A stretch of DNA of 64,000 nucleotides from contig NC_079487.1 in the NCBI RefSeq assembly GCF_020520425.1, forward strand, positions 129,540,385 through 129,604,384, read 5' to 3'. This document shows positions 1-11,800 of the stretch, one piece after another. Position 1 is the stretch's first letter. Each line of letters opens with the position of its first letter. This DNA is from Spinacia oleracea (Eukaryota > Streptophyta > Magnoliopsida > Caryophyllales > Amaranthaceae). A model generated the notes under the pieces. It did not search any database, had not been told where the DNA came from, and worked only from the letters and a program-made list of their open reading frames with translations. The position numbers and the translations under genes are program-made.

Positions 1-272
1 TTATCATTTAAAATGAATGAAATTTCTTGTCAAACAGAGTTTAGTTACACATTTATTCTTGTATTTGCATACGAAGTCTAATTGAATATTCCTTTCCACC
101 AAAAAACAAAAAAGACTTTTCCTATCCTTTTAGAAAAACAAAATTGAACTTTCCTTACCTTCAAAAAAAAAAAATTGAACTTTCCTGGTCACAAACTCAC
201 AATGGTTGTAACCTAAACTACAAGACTACGAGGGGACGGTCCATTGCAATTTGCAAGCACCGTAAAGGGAAA
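1..272. other. intergenic, no gene seen
   Basis: AT-rich sequence with A-runs around 100-180. The short open frame at 144-341 runs into the MITE that begins at 275 and has no recognisable domain, so I see no gene here. Confidence 0.6.
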
Positions 273-274
273 TA

Positions 275-558
275 CTCCCTCCGTATTTATTTAAGAGATA
301 CACTTGATCAGGCACGGGTATTAAGAAGAAGAATTGAATGAAATAAAGTAATAAAACAAGTGGGGTTGGTTAGATATTTTAATAGGTAAAATAAGTGGGG
401 ACCATGTCATTTTAGGAGGTGGGGGGTTGAGAGTGGGGTGTAGATAGATTATTTAATTAGATGGTGGGGTTGATAAGTTACTAAAAATGGCAAGTGTATC
501 TCTTAAATAAATACAGCCATAAAAGACAAGTGTATCCCTTAAATAAATACAGAGGGAG
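275..558. mobile_element. Stowaway-like MITE, family A copy 1
   Basis: Starts CTCCCTCCGTATTTATTTAA and ends with its inverted complement, flanked by TA at 273-274 and 559-560, as for Tc1/mariner Stowaway MITEs. The right terminal segment (AAGTGTATC..TTAAATAAATACAG) occurs twice in tandem. Related copies lie at 10411-10693 and 28139-28420. It has no coding capacity. Confidence 0.82.
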
Positions 559-623
559 TATTTGTTAGCCATAAGTTACGGAAGAAAATTTAGGCAGTCA
601 TCTTATATTTACACTAATATAAA

Positions 624-3381
624 CCTGGTCCACGCTAACTTAGCGTGGACCAGGGCAACAAAGTAATTTGTATGGGCAATATGTGTAACTGTCATGTGAC
701 AGTTATTTTGTGATTTTAAATAGTAACTATATGCGTATTACAGTAACTATGTGTTTTAAAGAGTTACTATGTGTTTTGTAGAGTTTCAATGCGATTTGTG
801 CTAGTCTAGTTTATATACGTTTTAAACTTTTTTATTTTTCAAAATTTCAGATCTACATTCTGTTCATTTCTCTTTCATTTATCTCTCTTCATTTTCTCTC
901 TATGCTTTTCAAAATTTAGCCCAAATTTCTAGGTTTTGTTCGATTTTCTTCGTAATTATCTTATAATTCTTATAATTGAATCTATTAGATGAGGAAAAAT
1001 TGGAGGAAGTAGTAGATCAAGAAGGAGGTTCGTCGTTGCCGAAATCGAATCGAAGAATTTGCGCTCGTCTACAAATCTTCGCAAGAATTTTTAGAGATCG
1101 CATCTCGGTTTGTTGTTTTTTTACAGAATTTTAAGTCTATTTTTATTTAAAATTGAAAATATTTGTTGTTTTGGAGAAATTAATGTTTGTGTTTACCGAA
1201 ATATCGTTTTCACTTCGCGAATTCGATCAGTGACTTCACGATTTTAAATAGTAACTATATGAGTAATACAATAACTATATGGATTAAAGAGGTACTATGT
1301 AATTTTAATGGTTACTATATGTGTATAATAGTTACTATATTATTTTAATGGTTACTATATGTGTAAAATAGTTACTATATGTGTACAATAGTTATTATTT
1401 TGTTGAGTGATTTGAAATGTTTGTTGTTTTGTTGAAATTAGGGTTAGTGTTTCACATAGTTAGTATATAAATGATATAGTCACCTTTAATTTATGTTGCG
1501 AAATAGTGTTTTTAATAGTCACTGGAATGTTCGTTGTGTTTATGTTAGTAGTAGTTTTTAGAGTAACTATATTTTTTTAAAAAGTTACTATAACTTTAAA
1601 ATAATAACTATATATGTGTTTAAAATAGTTACTATATTTTTTAGAAAGTTATTATAAGTTTAAAACAGTAACTATGTGTTTAAGATAGTTATTATGTTAT
1701 GAACAGTTTATAGTGACTTTTTGATAAATAAAAGTTACTATACGATTACATTATGTACTATGTTATTTAGAGTATGTTTTTGTCCGCTTCATAGATATAG
1801 TTACTATATGATTATAATGGTTACTATATGTGTACAATATATAGTTACTATATTATAATAATAGTCACTATATGGTTTATATAGTTACTATATATTTGAA
1901 ATAGGTACTATGTTTATTTTATCATGATTTGTTACCATATGTTTATTTTCTTCAATAGTTACTATATTATTTATATAGTAATTATATGTTTGAAATATGT
2001 ATTATGTTTATTTTATCATGATTTGTTACCATATGTTTATTTTCTTCAATAGTTATTGTATGATTTATGTAGTTATTATATGTTTGAAATAGGTACTATG
2101 TCAGTTTATTATGTTATGTGCATGTTTTTTATGTTTATTCTACATTTTTAGTGATGTACTTCGTAGTTACTATATTATGGATCGAGTTACTATATTATTA
2201 TCACACCACCTATGTCTACAACTTTGTGACTAAATGACCATCAATGATATTTATAGGTACTATATCTTGTATTATAGTAACTATATGTTTGGTATAGTTT
2301 TTTATGTATATTATAATGTTATTTTTATGTTGTTTGTTTTCCTCTATGTTATTAGTATAAGAGTTACTATGTTATGCTCACAATAACTATATGATCATAA
2401 CAATAACTATATCTGCAACTCTGCTCATATATGACTATCATTAATATTAAGAGATACTATATCATGTATAATAGTAACTATATATTTTTAATAGTTACTA
2501 TGTTATCATTTTGTTCTTTTTATGTTTTTTTTGTCTCTATGTTATTAGTAATAAGAGTGACTATATTATTATGACAGTAACTATATGACTACAACAATAA
2601 CTATATTTGCATTTCTGCGAATATCTTACCATCATTAATTCTAAGAGTTACTGTAAGATGCATAATAGAAACTATATGTTTTACATAGTTACTATGTCAT
2701 TTTTTCACACTTAAATGTTAAATTATTAACTTAGTTTATATATCTATTAATTCAGAAATACAAAGATGATCATCTAGAATTGAATTCGTGCAAAGAATAA
2801 CTTCTGCAAGGAAAACAAAAGCAGGATCGAAGAAGAAGAAGAAAATTCTGACAACAATGAAAACCAAGGACGTGGTAAAGGAAGGAGAGGACCCGGGCGT
2901 GGAAGGAGAGGACGTGCTACTATATTTTTGAAAGAGTTAATAGTAACTATAGAATAGAAAGAGTTACTATATGATATAGAAGAGTAACTATTTCTGTACG
3001 ATAAATATTTACTATATGATATAAAGCAGTCAATATCTTTGTGTATACATTATTAAGTAATTGAATTCTTATCAAAATGACATCAAAAAGTTATTGTATG
3101 ACTATTAGAGTAATTATACTACATACAAGTACAACTATATCAACTTAACAGTTACTATATGATCTTTGCAGTAACTATGTCGCATATATTAATAATTATA
3201 TTGTTAAAATTTACTGTATGACTAGTAGAGTAACTATATTGCATATAAGTAAACTATATAAACGTAAGAGTTACTATATAGGCCGCGAATTTTTTGGTTC
3301 ACATTGCTTGTCCATGTCATCTTTAAAAGCTGTAAAATACCTAAAATATCCTGGTCCACACTAATAGTAGCGTGGACCTGG
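624..3381. repeat. palindrome-bounded element with a dense GTTACTATATG-type motif array
   Basis: The left end is a perfect hairpin at 624-654: two 15-base arms (CCTGGTCCACGCTAA and complement) around a single C. The right end, 3350-3381, is a slightly imperfect version of the same palindrome. Between them, from about 720 to 3290, the motif GTTACTATATG or its complement AGTAACTATA recurs dozens of times in both orientations at irregular spacing. A second hairpin lies at 686-705 (9-base arms). Two stretches look different: a CT-rich leader-like segment (840-1130) and a Gly/Arg/Glu-rich coding-like segment (about 2815-2920). I see no transposase and no clean target duplication, so the class is unknown. 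Confidence 0.55.
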
Positions 3382-4003
3382 TCCATGCAAGTGGAATTGG
3401 TCATCTTAAGGTATTGTGAAAAATATTACTCCGTACTTATCCATAAAATTCCACCACTTTTCGTATTTTCAAACATTTTTGATAGGTAATATCTCACACG
3501 GCTCAAGTCAATACTCTAACTCTCTGAGAGCGGTTTGTGGGTTATACTATTCTCAACATTTTTTGATACAATACTAATTGGATATGGGAAGTTTAAACTG
3601 TTACCTCTCGTACACAAACACTATTTTTTAATCACTAGGTCAATATCTCATTAGTAAATTATTGTCAATATTGTTATTATCATGTTTGACATTTCTTATG
3701 TATAAAGGTATTTTAAATATCCGTTTTCATGAAGAAAAAAAATCAATTATTAATCACCACATGTTATAACCTTTTAACTTGTACGTAATACAAATACAAC
3801 CTTTACACAATCTCTTACGGACGAGGGATGAAAATTAATTACTCGTAGAGTCGTAGTTGCGTGTCATTGATATTTTGAGCTTTTAGTGCGAGACGCCTAC
3901 ACCAATCTTGTGGAATTCCACATTCCTGTCAATTTCGCAATAAAATATAAACTTAATTTCCCAATGACTTGTGAGTTGCGAGGTATTGAAATCATGAATA
4001 ATA
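3382..4003. other. intergenic, nothing recognised
   Basis: AT-rich spacer between the palindrome-bounded element and a MITE. The open frame beginning at 3886 continues into the MITE at 4004 and is not a credible gene. Confidence 0.6.
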
Positions 4004-4258
4004 CTTCCTCCGTTTCAGAAAGTTCTTTACGCTTTGGAAAATGTGTCCAAATTATAAAAACTTTGACCGTAAATTTTCACCATTATATACATCAAAACAT
4101 TACATGTAAGATCTTGTTAGATTGGTGTCGAGATGTATTTTCAGAATATCAAATTTTTATAATTTTTTCACATATGAAATTGGATATATTAGTAGTTAAA
4201 TATTGCATTAGAATCCGTGCAAATAGTAACTGTAAAGATCTTTTTGAAACGAAGGTAG
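4004..4258. mobile_element. Stowaway-like MITE, family B copy 1
   Basis: Begins CTTCCTCCGTTTCAGAAAG and ends in the approximate inverted complement (..TTTGAAACGAAGGTAG), flanked by TA. Its interior matches the element at 62510-62768 almost base for base, for example the stretch around TGTAAAGATCTTTTTGAAAC. Non-coding. Confidence 0.8.
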
Positions 4259-4402
4259 TACGTACTTAAACTTTCCTCTAATTATATGCACTTCATGCAA
4301 ACACATGTGCTTATAATTCGTTTATCTTACGTCTTGACTTTTATCAAGTTAATTAGTTAATCATTTTTAAGTAGTTAATGGTTTTTATGGTGTCCATAAA
4401 TT

Positions 4403-4589
4403 TTTTTTTTTTTTTTCTATGTTAGCACCCGGTTCACCTTTAGGTCTAATTAGGATTCGGGGCGAATTCTGGGTGGATAGATTCTGATCCCCTCCAAATT
4501 ATTGTTACGGGGGATCGAACACGAGTTCTCCCTACCAAGTTCAGCCCCAATCACCACTGAACCAACATGTAATTGGTTATGGAGTTGGA
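4403..4589 (-). mobile_element. tRNA-derived SINE
   Basis: On the minus strand there is a tRNA-like head with a box A-like stretch (TGGTTCAGTGGTGATTGG) and a box B-like GTTCGATCCCC, then a tail ending in a long A-run (T-run on plus, about 4400-4416). The element is flanked by an 11 bp direct repeat GTCCATAAATT (4392-4402 and 4590-4600), the expected LINE-mediated target duplication. It is not a functional tRNA gene because no complete cloverleaf can be drawn. Confidence 0.75.
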
Positions 4590-4721
4590 GTCCATAAATT
4601 GACTGTTATCAATTAATCCGTAGTTCACAAGGCTACCCTGTTTAGCGCATGAAAATGAGAAGTTTAACAAATTCCATTTTATAACTCGTCATAAAAAATA
4701 CACAAATTATTATTTACAAAG

Positions 4722-5008
4722 GGTGTACAATAAATATTGTACATCTAAGTAAAAGTTAACACAAAATGCTTAAAAGTTAAGCTTATATAGGTAAAAGTTA
4801 TTAATTTTTTAGTGATAAGTTTTTTTCATTTTAGTAAAACTTATTTCTTCAAAATCACTAATAATGTATAAAATTAATCATTTAAAACCTTTAATATGTT
4901 TTCTATCAACTACTTTTTTACTAATATAAAAGTTAATCAAAACTAGATTAAAGTTCCAAAAAAATAGGTAAAAGTTATCTTGGTGTACAATAAATTTATT
5001 GTAAACCT
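4722..5008. mobile_element. MITE-like repeat, family D copy 1
   Basis: Both ends carry GTGTACAATAAAT..ATTGTA, which is itself nearly palindromic, and the interior is full of AAAAGTTA-type motifs. Similar elements lie at 5673-5958 and 62040-62332. Non-coding; superfamily uncertain. Confidence 0.55.
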
Positions 5009-5527
5009 TACGCGCGCAAGACCTTTTGTAAAAAATAATGTCTATTTTTTTTTGGCCCATTCAAAATTTTCTAGGAAGTGGAGTATTAATTTACGGATAT
5101 ACAAGAAAAATACCACGTATGACATTTTATTATATCAACAATCAAATAGAATGTTTCACTTTTGGAGTGCTTACTTTCCTAATACGGAGTACTACATAAT
5201 TATTAAAATCGTGTACAGCCATAGACTCGTAATTACAAACGGATGAGAGTAATATTGTAATTTATTTCTAAACAGAAGTAGTTAAATTTGATACGAGCTA
5301 GTATACGTATTCTATCAATGTGTTCTCGAAGAACAATAATAGAAGCATTTGGATTTCTCATGTGGAACAGTCTCTTTTTCTCCGTATAATTTGCAACGAT
5401 TTTATAATACATTGCACTTGTTGTAACAATTAATGCGGAAAATGTACGTACTTTACAGACATCCACCAATTATTAATCATAGTTTTAGATCTAATCATTC
5501 CTTGTTAATTTAATTACAAAGACACTA

Positions 5528-5528
<1 letters not shown>

Positions 5529-5569
<41 letters not shown>

Positions 5570-5570
5570 G
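5529..5570. repeat. (TTA)n microsatellite
   Basis: About 14 uninterrupted TTA units. Confidence 0.95.
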
Positions 5571-5672
5571 ATTATATACAATAATAGAATTTCGAGCTCA
5601 TTATGATCTTACGACTAACATATATTCAAAATCTCAAATCGAACATCATAATTCAAAACTCCTTGCACACAC

Positions 5673-5958
5673 AAGGTTTACAATAAATCTATTGTATATT
5701 GAATAACTTTTATCCATGTTTTTGTGATTTTTACGGGTTTTACCCTGTTTTGTAACTTTTAACATGTTTTGATATGATTAACTTTTATAATTTTTGTTGT
5801 CATAAAAAAAACTTTTATAATACGTACGTAGTAGATAAACATTTTAAAGGATTAAATCTACAATATAGTGAAAAAATTTATCACTAAAAAATAGTAACTT
5901 CTAAGCATTCTGAATTAACTTTTACTCCGATTTTAGATATTCATTATACATGCACCAC
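5673..5958. mobile_element. MITE-like repeat, family D copy 2
   Basis: Starts AAGGTTTACAATAAATCTAT and ends near ATTCATTATACATGCACC. It shares end and interior motifs with 4722-5008 and 62040-62332 but is more diverged. The spacer to the AIR12 3' end (5959-6377) holds no recognised gene. Confidence 0.45.
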
Positions 5959-6377
5959 ATTTAAATAAAAATCTGTGATCACAATTTAATTTACAGTTAG
6001 AAGAAGTAAGTGTATCTTCCACAATCTTTTTCTTTCTCCTCCTTTGGAAATTGGGACAACAACAATGACAACAAACAAGGGAAACGTCCTAATAAGCTAC
6101 ATTATGCCTTTCTTTTTTTTAACTAACATTTCGCCTTTTGATAGTTGCCTAATTATCTCTATCTTGATTACCTGGGTCATATCAGATATGGCATAAAGAG
6201 ATCAAATTTTGGAAGAGAAACAAAAAAATTGTTACACAATGCCTTAAAATGGGGGGAAGAAGTAAAAATCACCAATCCCCTAATAAAACGACATTCTAAA
6301 AATTGTATAGTTTTACCCAAATTGAAAATGTGTAAAATAAATGAGGAATTAGATTACAAAATATTGAACCGTTATTT

Positions 6378-7109
6378 TTAAACAAACAAGGAAACTACAA
6401 TAGCCCCCAACGCCAAAACTCCTGAAACTAGTCTTTCCCCTGCACCAGTCCCCGGTGCCGGAGCCGAAGTGTCGGTTTTCGCAGACGAAGAACCCGACGG
6501 CGAATCAGCAGGAGATCCAGCACTGTTACTGCTACTGCTACTGCTACCTGTTAAGCTAAGCTTTTTCTTGGCAGCCAAATTAGCTTGATCAAATGCATGC
6601 TTTCCTACAGTCCCAGCAACCATAGGGCCCACCTGCCACACCTGGCTTACCGCCATCTTACCATGTGGTATAACCCACGTGGCAAATATGGTGATCGCAC
6701 CGGAGGATTCCTCGCCGGAGATGGAACTCACGTTGTAAGAAATGGGGCCCTTGTTGATTTCATGGTAGCCCTTGAGGTCATACGTTTCCACGGTAATTGG
6801 ACCCGGGGGTTTTCCCTTGTGGGCCACGAGTGCTTGGGCACCGGCCATACCGGTGTCTGTTGGGTTCAAGGCCCATGCAACCCAGCCATCGGGTGTCGGG
6901 GGCGAGGCGGTGAAGGCCATGGAGAGGGAGGATGTTGAGGCGTCGTAAGTCCAGTGGAGGACTGCGCTGAGGGCGGGGAGATCATCGCAATTTTCGAAGG
7001 TTTTGTTGGTGGAGAATTTAGTGGATTCGCAGGTGGATTGGGAGAATGTAGGGTGGATGAGGAGAGAAAAGAGGGAAAGTGAGAAAAGAATGTAAAGAGA
7101 AGAAGACAT
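6378..7109 (-). CDS. AIR12: AIR12-like GPI-anchored DOMON cytochrome b
   Basis: Single exon of 243 residues, close to the usual AIR12 length of about 250. Residues 1-23 form a signal peptide (cleavage likely after TFSQ). A DOMON domain spans about 45-175. Met88 (in TDTGMAG) and His171 (in GKHAF) sit where AIR12 proteins carry their haem b ligands. A Ser/Pro-rich linker follows (188-222), then a hydrophobic tail (228-243) typical of a GPI-anchor signal. The family acts on the apoplastic side of the plasma membrane as an ascorbate-reducible cytochrome b linked to redox signalling and first found as auxin-induced. The start gives a full signal peptide and lies about 65 bases below a TATA-like box. 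No frame break is seen. The extracellular location and redox role are inferred from the family. Confidence 0.93.
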   Translation of the reverse strand: MSSSLYILFSLSLFSLLIHPTFSQSTCESTKFSTNKTFENCDDLPALSAVLHWTYDASTSSLSMAFTASPPTPDGWVAWALNPTDTGMAGAQALVAHKGKPPGPITVETYDLKGYHEINKGPISYNVSSISGEESSGAITIFATWVIPHGKMAVSQVWQVGPMVAGTVGKHAFDQANLAAKKKLSLTGSSSSSSNSAGSPADSPSGSSSAKTDTSAPAPGTGAGERLVSGVLALGAIVVSLFV

Positions 7110-7174
7110 TTTGTGAATGAAAATTAAGGTTTGTGTTTTTGGGAAAGGGGAGTTGGAAATGTGTAGGAGAGGGG

Positions 7175-7182
7175 TTTAAATA
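7175..7182 (-). promoter_or_regulatory. putative TATA box of AIR12
   Basis: On the minus strand the sequence reads CTATTTAAACC, about 65 bases upstream of the AIR12 start codon, leaving room for a 5' UTR of about 35 bases. Confidence 0.5.
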
Positions 7183-8874
7183 GAAGAAAAGAATGTTAGG
7201 TAAATTAGTTGATTTCATATGATTAATTACAATCTAAAAGGATTGACTTTAAATAAGATAAGCAAATTATGGGATTTTTGCTTAATTTAGAGGGATGATT
7301 AGATTTTTTGTTCATTTTTGCAAGGATGGTCCGTAAAACTTGGGAACTTTGAGCAAAGAAAATAGCAATAGGAAGGATTTAGTTTATTGTTGAAAGACAA
7401 CTAATGCGATTCATAAAGTTCTTTATATGTGTTTTTTCACGGTGTCCAATGTTCATATTTTTCCATTAATATATTTTATTACATACAATATAATATAATT
7501 AGAAAATATACTTGGATATAAAATCTAACAAGTTTCACATTATATATACAGGGTAAGTAACTGAATTTAGTTAATCGCTCTATCAATTTGTAGTCAGAGA
7601 AAGAGTCCTTATTTCGTAGTGTAGTTAGGACGTTTTATTAAGTTAAATCAAGTTCGGCTGAAAAAGAATGTTTGGTGAAAGTCTAAGACCGTCTGTTTTC
7701 GGCTCCTTCCAATGGGGGGACCAAAAATTAGACTCCCTTTATTATACTTCGTATTAATAAAATAAGGTTCTTTCAGTTTAGGAAACAAAATGTTGATAAT
7801 TAGTTTTTTTTAAAAAAGTTTATCGAATTAAATTATAGCCCTAAAGACGTTCCATGTAGCATCCTACATGTGCTTATGCTTTCTTTTCAATATACCATTC
7901 CTTCTTAAACTTTTTTCAAAAAAACTTAAAAAGAATGCAACTAGTATTTTACTTTTTAATAATATTAAAAATAGTCTGCCCAAGCACCTTAACTTCACTA
8001 GAAATTTACGATGTCACTTTATGTTAGTTGGTCGTTTTTTAAAAGACATTTCAAGTTTGATGAATTGAATTGACACAACACTACACAAACCCAAAAGATT
8101 TTGCACTTTTGCATCGTCTAAATCCAAATTCTTTTGCACAAATCCGTCCTTAAAGGTACCGCCCAAAAAAAATAAAAAACATTGGGATCATTCTGAGGCA
8201 GACTAATATAGTTTGACAGGAAGGTTAGACAGCAAGAGCATTGAGCATAACAACATACAATCACTTGACAAATTTATCCAATGACACGGTCATTCAACTA
8301 GAAGATTACAATTAGTCGTTTCTAATATGGTTAGTGAAAAGAAAAAAACAGTTGTTCCCTGATATTCTGAATGATCAATACCTCGAAGATTAACATGTCC
8401 AAGACAAAACACAATCACACCAGCCGAAAAGCCCTGTAAATTACCTCATTAATTGGAGAAGAATCGGTTCCTGGAGAAACACGTTATTCAATAAAATGAT
8501 GTGTTTAGGGTTTCGAAAAACAAATGAGTAATGATGTACTCTGTCAAGTAAACTCAAGGTTTATAGATGTCGAAGTATGAAAGCCCCAATCCTAGCAGAA
8601 TCAATCTTGCTTTTTCAAAAACTTTTCTCTTCACTGATGATACTACATGGCTATTGTAACAATTCTTAGATGCTGCAGTTAGCCAAATCTTTCTACTTTT
8701 CTTCTGGCTCTACTAAATTTGTGGACCAGTAATTACACAGAGCCAATGGACGGGAGGGGCTCAAATTATAACCTTCGGGTGGGGGAGACAAGCTGTGACT
8801 CACATGAATATGTTCCGGAAGCAAAAATTGAAAAAAAGTGTGCTTGATCTTGCCAAGGATACCTGATGATACTT
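7183..8874. other. intergenic and TIM21 3' flank, no gene seen
   Basis: Between the AIR12 promoter and the TIM21 stop codon. The part next to 8875 is probably TIM21 3' UTR. The open frames at 7868-8068 and 8693-8956 have no domain; the second lies antisense-frame across the last TIM21 exon. Confidence 0.5.
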
Positions 8875-11800
8875 TCAAGCTGGAAGAAATGATTCCAAGA
8901 TCAACTTTGTTTGAGAAGGGTGGAGAATGTCGACGATCAGATACATGTATTTCCACTGATTGTCGGTTGGATCTTTGAACATCTCACAATAGACTTTTCC
9001 ATCCCCATTAGGCCCACGAATATGAAAGTTCACCTGTATCAACAACATAACCAATAATGTTAAGCAAATTAATGCTTCTTCTGATTTAAAAAAAGGTTCA
9101 TGTTATTTTGGTTTCTTTCTCAGGTTATTTCTTTGAACGGAAAGAAGTAAAGAGGATAGAATGAGTGAAGAGTTACAAGAAGTAACTAATGTCCATCATT
9201 CATGACCAACATAGAGTCACAAAGCGAATCACTAATGTCAAAATCCACTCTTCTTCAGCAACATGCATGCAAAGACGATGCATGAATGGAGTAAAAGAGG
9301 TTGAGGATGTGACACGCTCGGGTTAATCCAAAATATGTTTTTCAACAATTTACAATTACATTAAAACATATGCATAGAATATGTGATGCCGCAAAATAAA
9401 CATAAAAAACATGAAGTTAAAAGTTAAAACCACTGACTACAAAATAGAAATGAAACAAAGCCATTAGGTTGAATTATACTGTATCAAAATATCTCGACAT
9501 TTCTACAATCTATTTTAAGTGCTACTCCCTCTGTTTCTAAATAAGTACAACAGTTTGAATGCACAACTTTGATCATCATAGCCTATTAATAAATTTATAA
9601 AAATTAATATTATGAAAATATACATCGTAGATCCAATAACAGATTACAAATACATTTTCTTTTTACTACTAGTTAAAAAAAAAATCAAGTAAGGTGTTTC
9701 ACTTATTCAGAAATAGAGGGGTTACAAATGTACAATACTATTTTACCAAAGTAGGATTGTAGAATTTTGTGGACAGTTTCTTTTTGTCATTGCTGTCAAT
9801 TATACTGTACTATTTTGGTCAGAGCAAACTTCAGGTTTACGTTTTCAAGAATTCCAAACAATTGAATCGGAAGATCAACCTTTCAATATTGTAAGATAGG
9901 ATACTCCAGAGTTCAGACATCATAATAGATTATTAGTTTTGAACTACCTTGTATATGTATTGAAACTCAGCACACAGTCGTCAAAAGCTCCCATCACATT
10001 TTTTACTTTACTCAGATAGAGAAAAAATTTGCATAAACCAAGATTGAAAAGGTCAATTTAATAATAACCAACCAATAACATACTCTCTTCCTGCCCCTCT
10101 CATTAGACTCACACCCAACAGAGTAATATTGTAAAGGAGAAACATGATTTCATTAATTCCATAAATGTGATTTCTGCGGCACTCTCACAAAGGCAAAGTT
10201 TAGGACCCTTACCTACAACGGCTACAATAATAAGCCAACTTAGACACATTTGAGAGTACATTTACAATCCAAATCTTTAAAAAACATTAACAATCGAGGA
10301 CTACTTTGGAGGGAGGGAGTCTACCAGTGGCGGAGCCACCCTTGGGCATAGTGCGTCACGTGACACACCATTCCCAAATATAAAAAAAAGAATGTTCCAC
10401 AAAAAAAATACTCCCTCCGTATTTATTTAAGGGATACACTTGCCTTTTCCGGCCGTATTTATTCAAGAGATACACTTGCCATTTTTAGTAACTTATCAAC
10501 CCCACCATCTAATTAAATAATCTATCTACACCCCACCCCCACCCCCCACTCCCTTAAAATAACATGGTCCCCACTTGTTTTACTTATTAAATATCTACCC
10601 AACCCCACTTGTTTTATTACTTTATTTCATTCAACTTTTCTTCTTAATACCCGTGCCCGACCAAGTGTATCTCTTAAATAAATACGGAGGGAGTAGTTAC
10701 AATAAAGTCTTGTCTAATGAATCACACAATGTCACTTTGGTTCACTGGTTATTGCGCCTATAATCCTTACCCATGTCCTGTATTCGAAACCTCATACCTG
10801 CAACCTCTTTATTTTTTGCCCTCCTTCCCTATTTATATGTTGATTCAATTCCCCATACATTACGCAACCCTATTTTATTTACTCCATATGTCTTTGATGG
10901 ATTAGCAGTCCCATGCATGTTTTTTGCAGTATGTATTGATTTAAGTTTTTTGGTAAAACTTTTTCTTTCTTTAACTTTTAAACATTTCCCCATCCTCCTA
11001 GTTCTTTGTTATTTATATTTATGTTGATTAAAAAAAACAAAAATCAAAAATCAAAACCGTGCCTTTAACGAGGAATATATTTCTCCGGATTCTAGATTTG
11101 GAAAAAGTAGATAGTTACTGGCTACCGACCTGGAAGGAATGTTGGGCAAAAGGGTGATGGATAAGCCGTTGATGGTGCCGGTACATAAGCCAAATCAACT
11201 GGATCTCCTTCAAGCACTCAATCTGGATCTTAATCTGTAACAGGATATGCCTTTCACGCTACTGGCCATGGATCAATAACTCTATCTACTAATGATGTTA
11301 CTCGTTCTTATGGCTACGCTATTGGCTATGCTGACTCAGATACCCTCACTTTTAGGCAGGGTCTACTTCTACTGGTGTTGGATTCTCCCTGTTTTCCTGC
11401 TAGGATTGGAAATCCTGTATTTTCCATATCCATACAATTGAGTCTTTGGGGTTTCCGAAATAGTGTAAAAAGAAGTGCTTCGAATCATTGCTATTTGACT
11501 CAGACCTGTTCTAATAAAGTCGAGGTATTTCGAATTGTTTGTTGACACGAACAAAGTCAGGAAAAACCTCTGAAATTATTTCAATATTGGACCTTGGACA
11601 TATAATAGTTCCGAATCGGAGTTCCTCTATATGCTGATGAGAGTTTCCTTTGCCAGAATCTTGATAGAGGTGGATGTTACTAAGGACATGCCTAGAACTG
11701 TGGTGATTCAAGACCCTTCAGGAGCTAATATCAACCAGAAAGTGATATATGACTGGCTCCCCCCTTATTGTAAAGTGTGTAAGACAGTTGGACATGATTG

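Noticed and set aside
3886-4269. 127-residue open frame
   Set aside because: Most of it lies in the Stowaway-like MITE at 4004-4258; no domain.
4403-4589. Functional tRNA gene
   Set aside because: Boxes A and B are present but no complete cloverleaf; the A-tail and target duplication show a SINE.
6585-6938. Plus-strand open frame of 117 residues
   Set aside because: Antisense shadow of AIR12; no domain.
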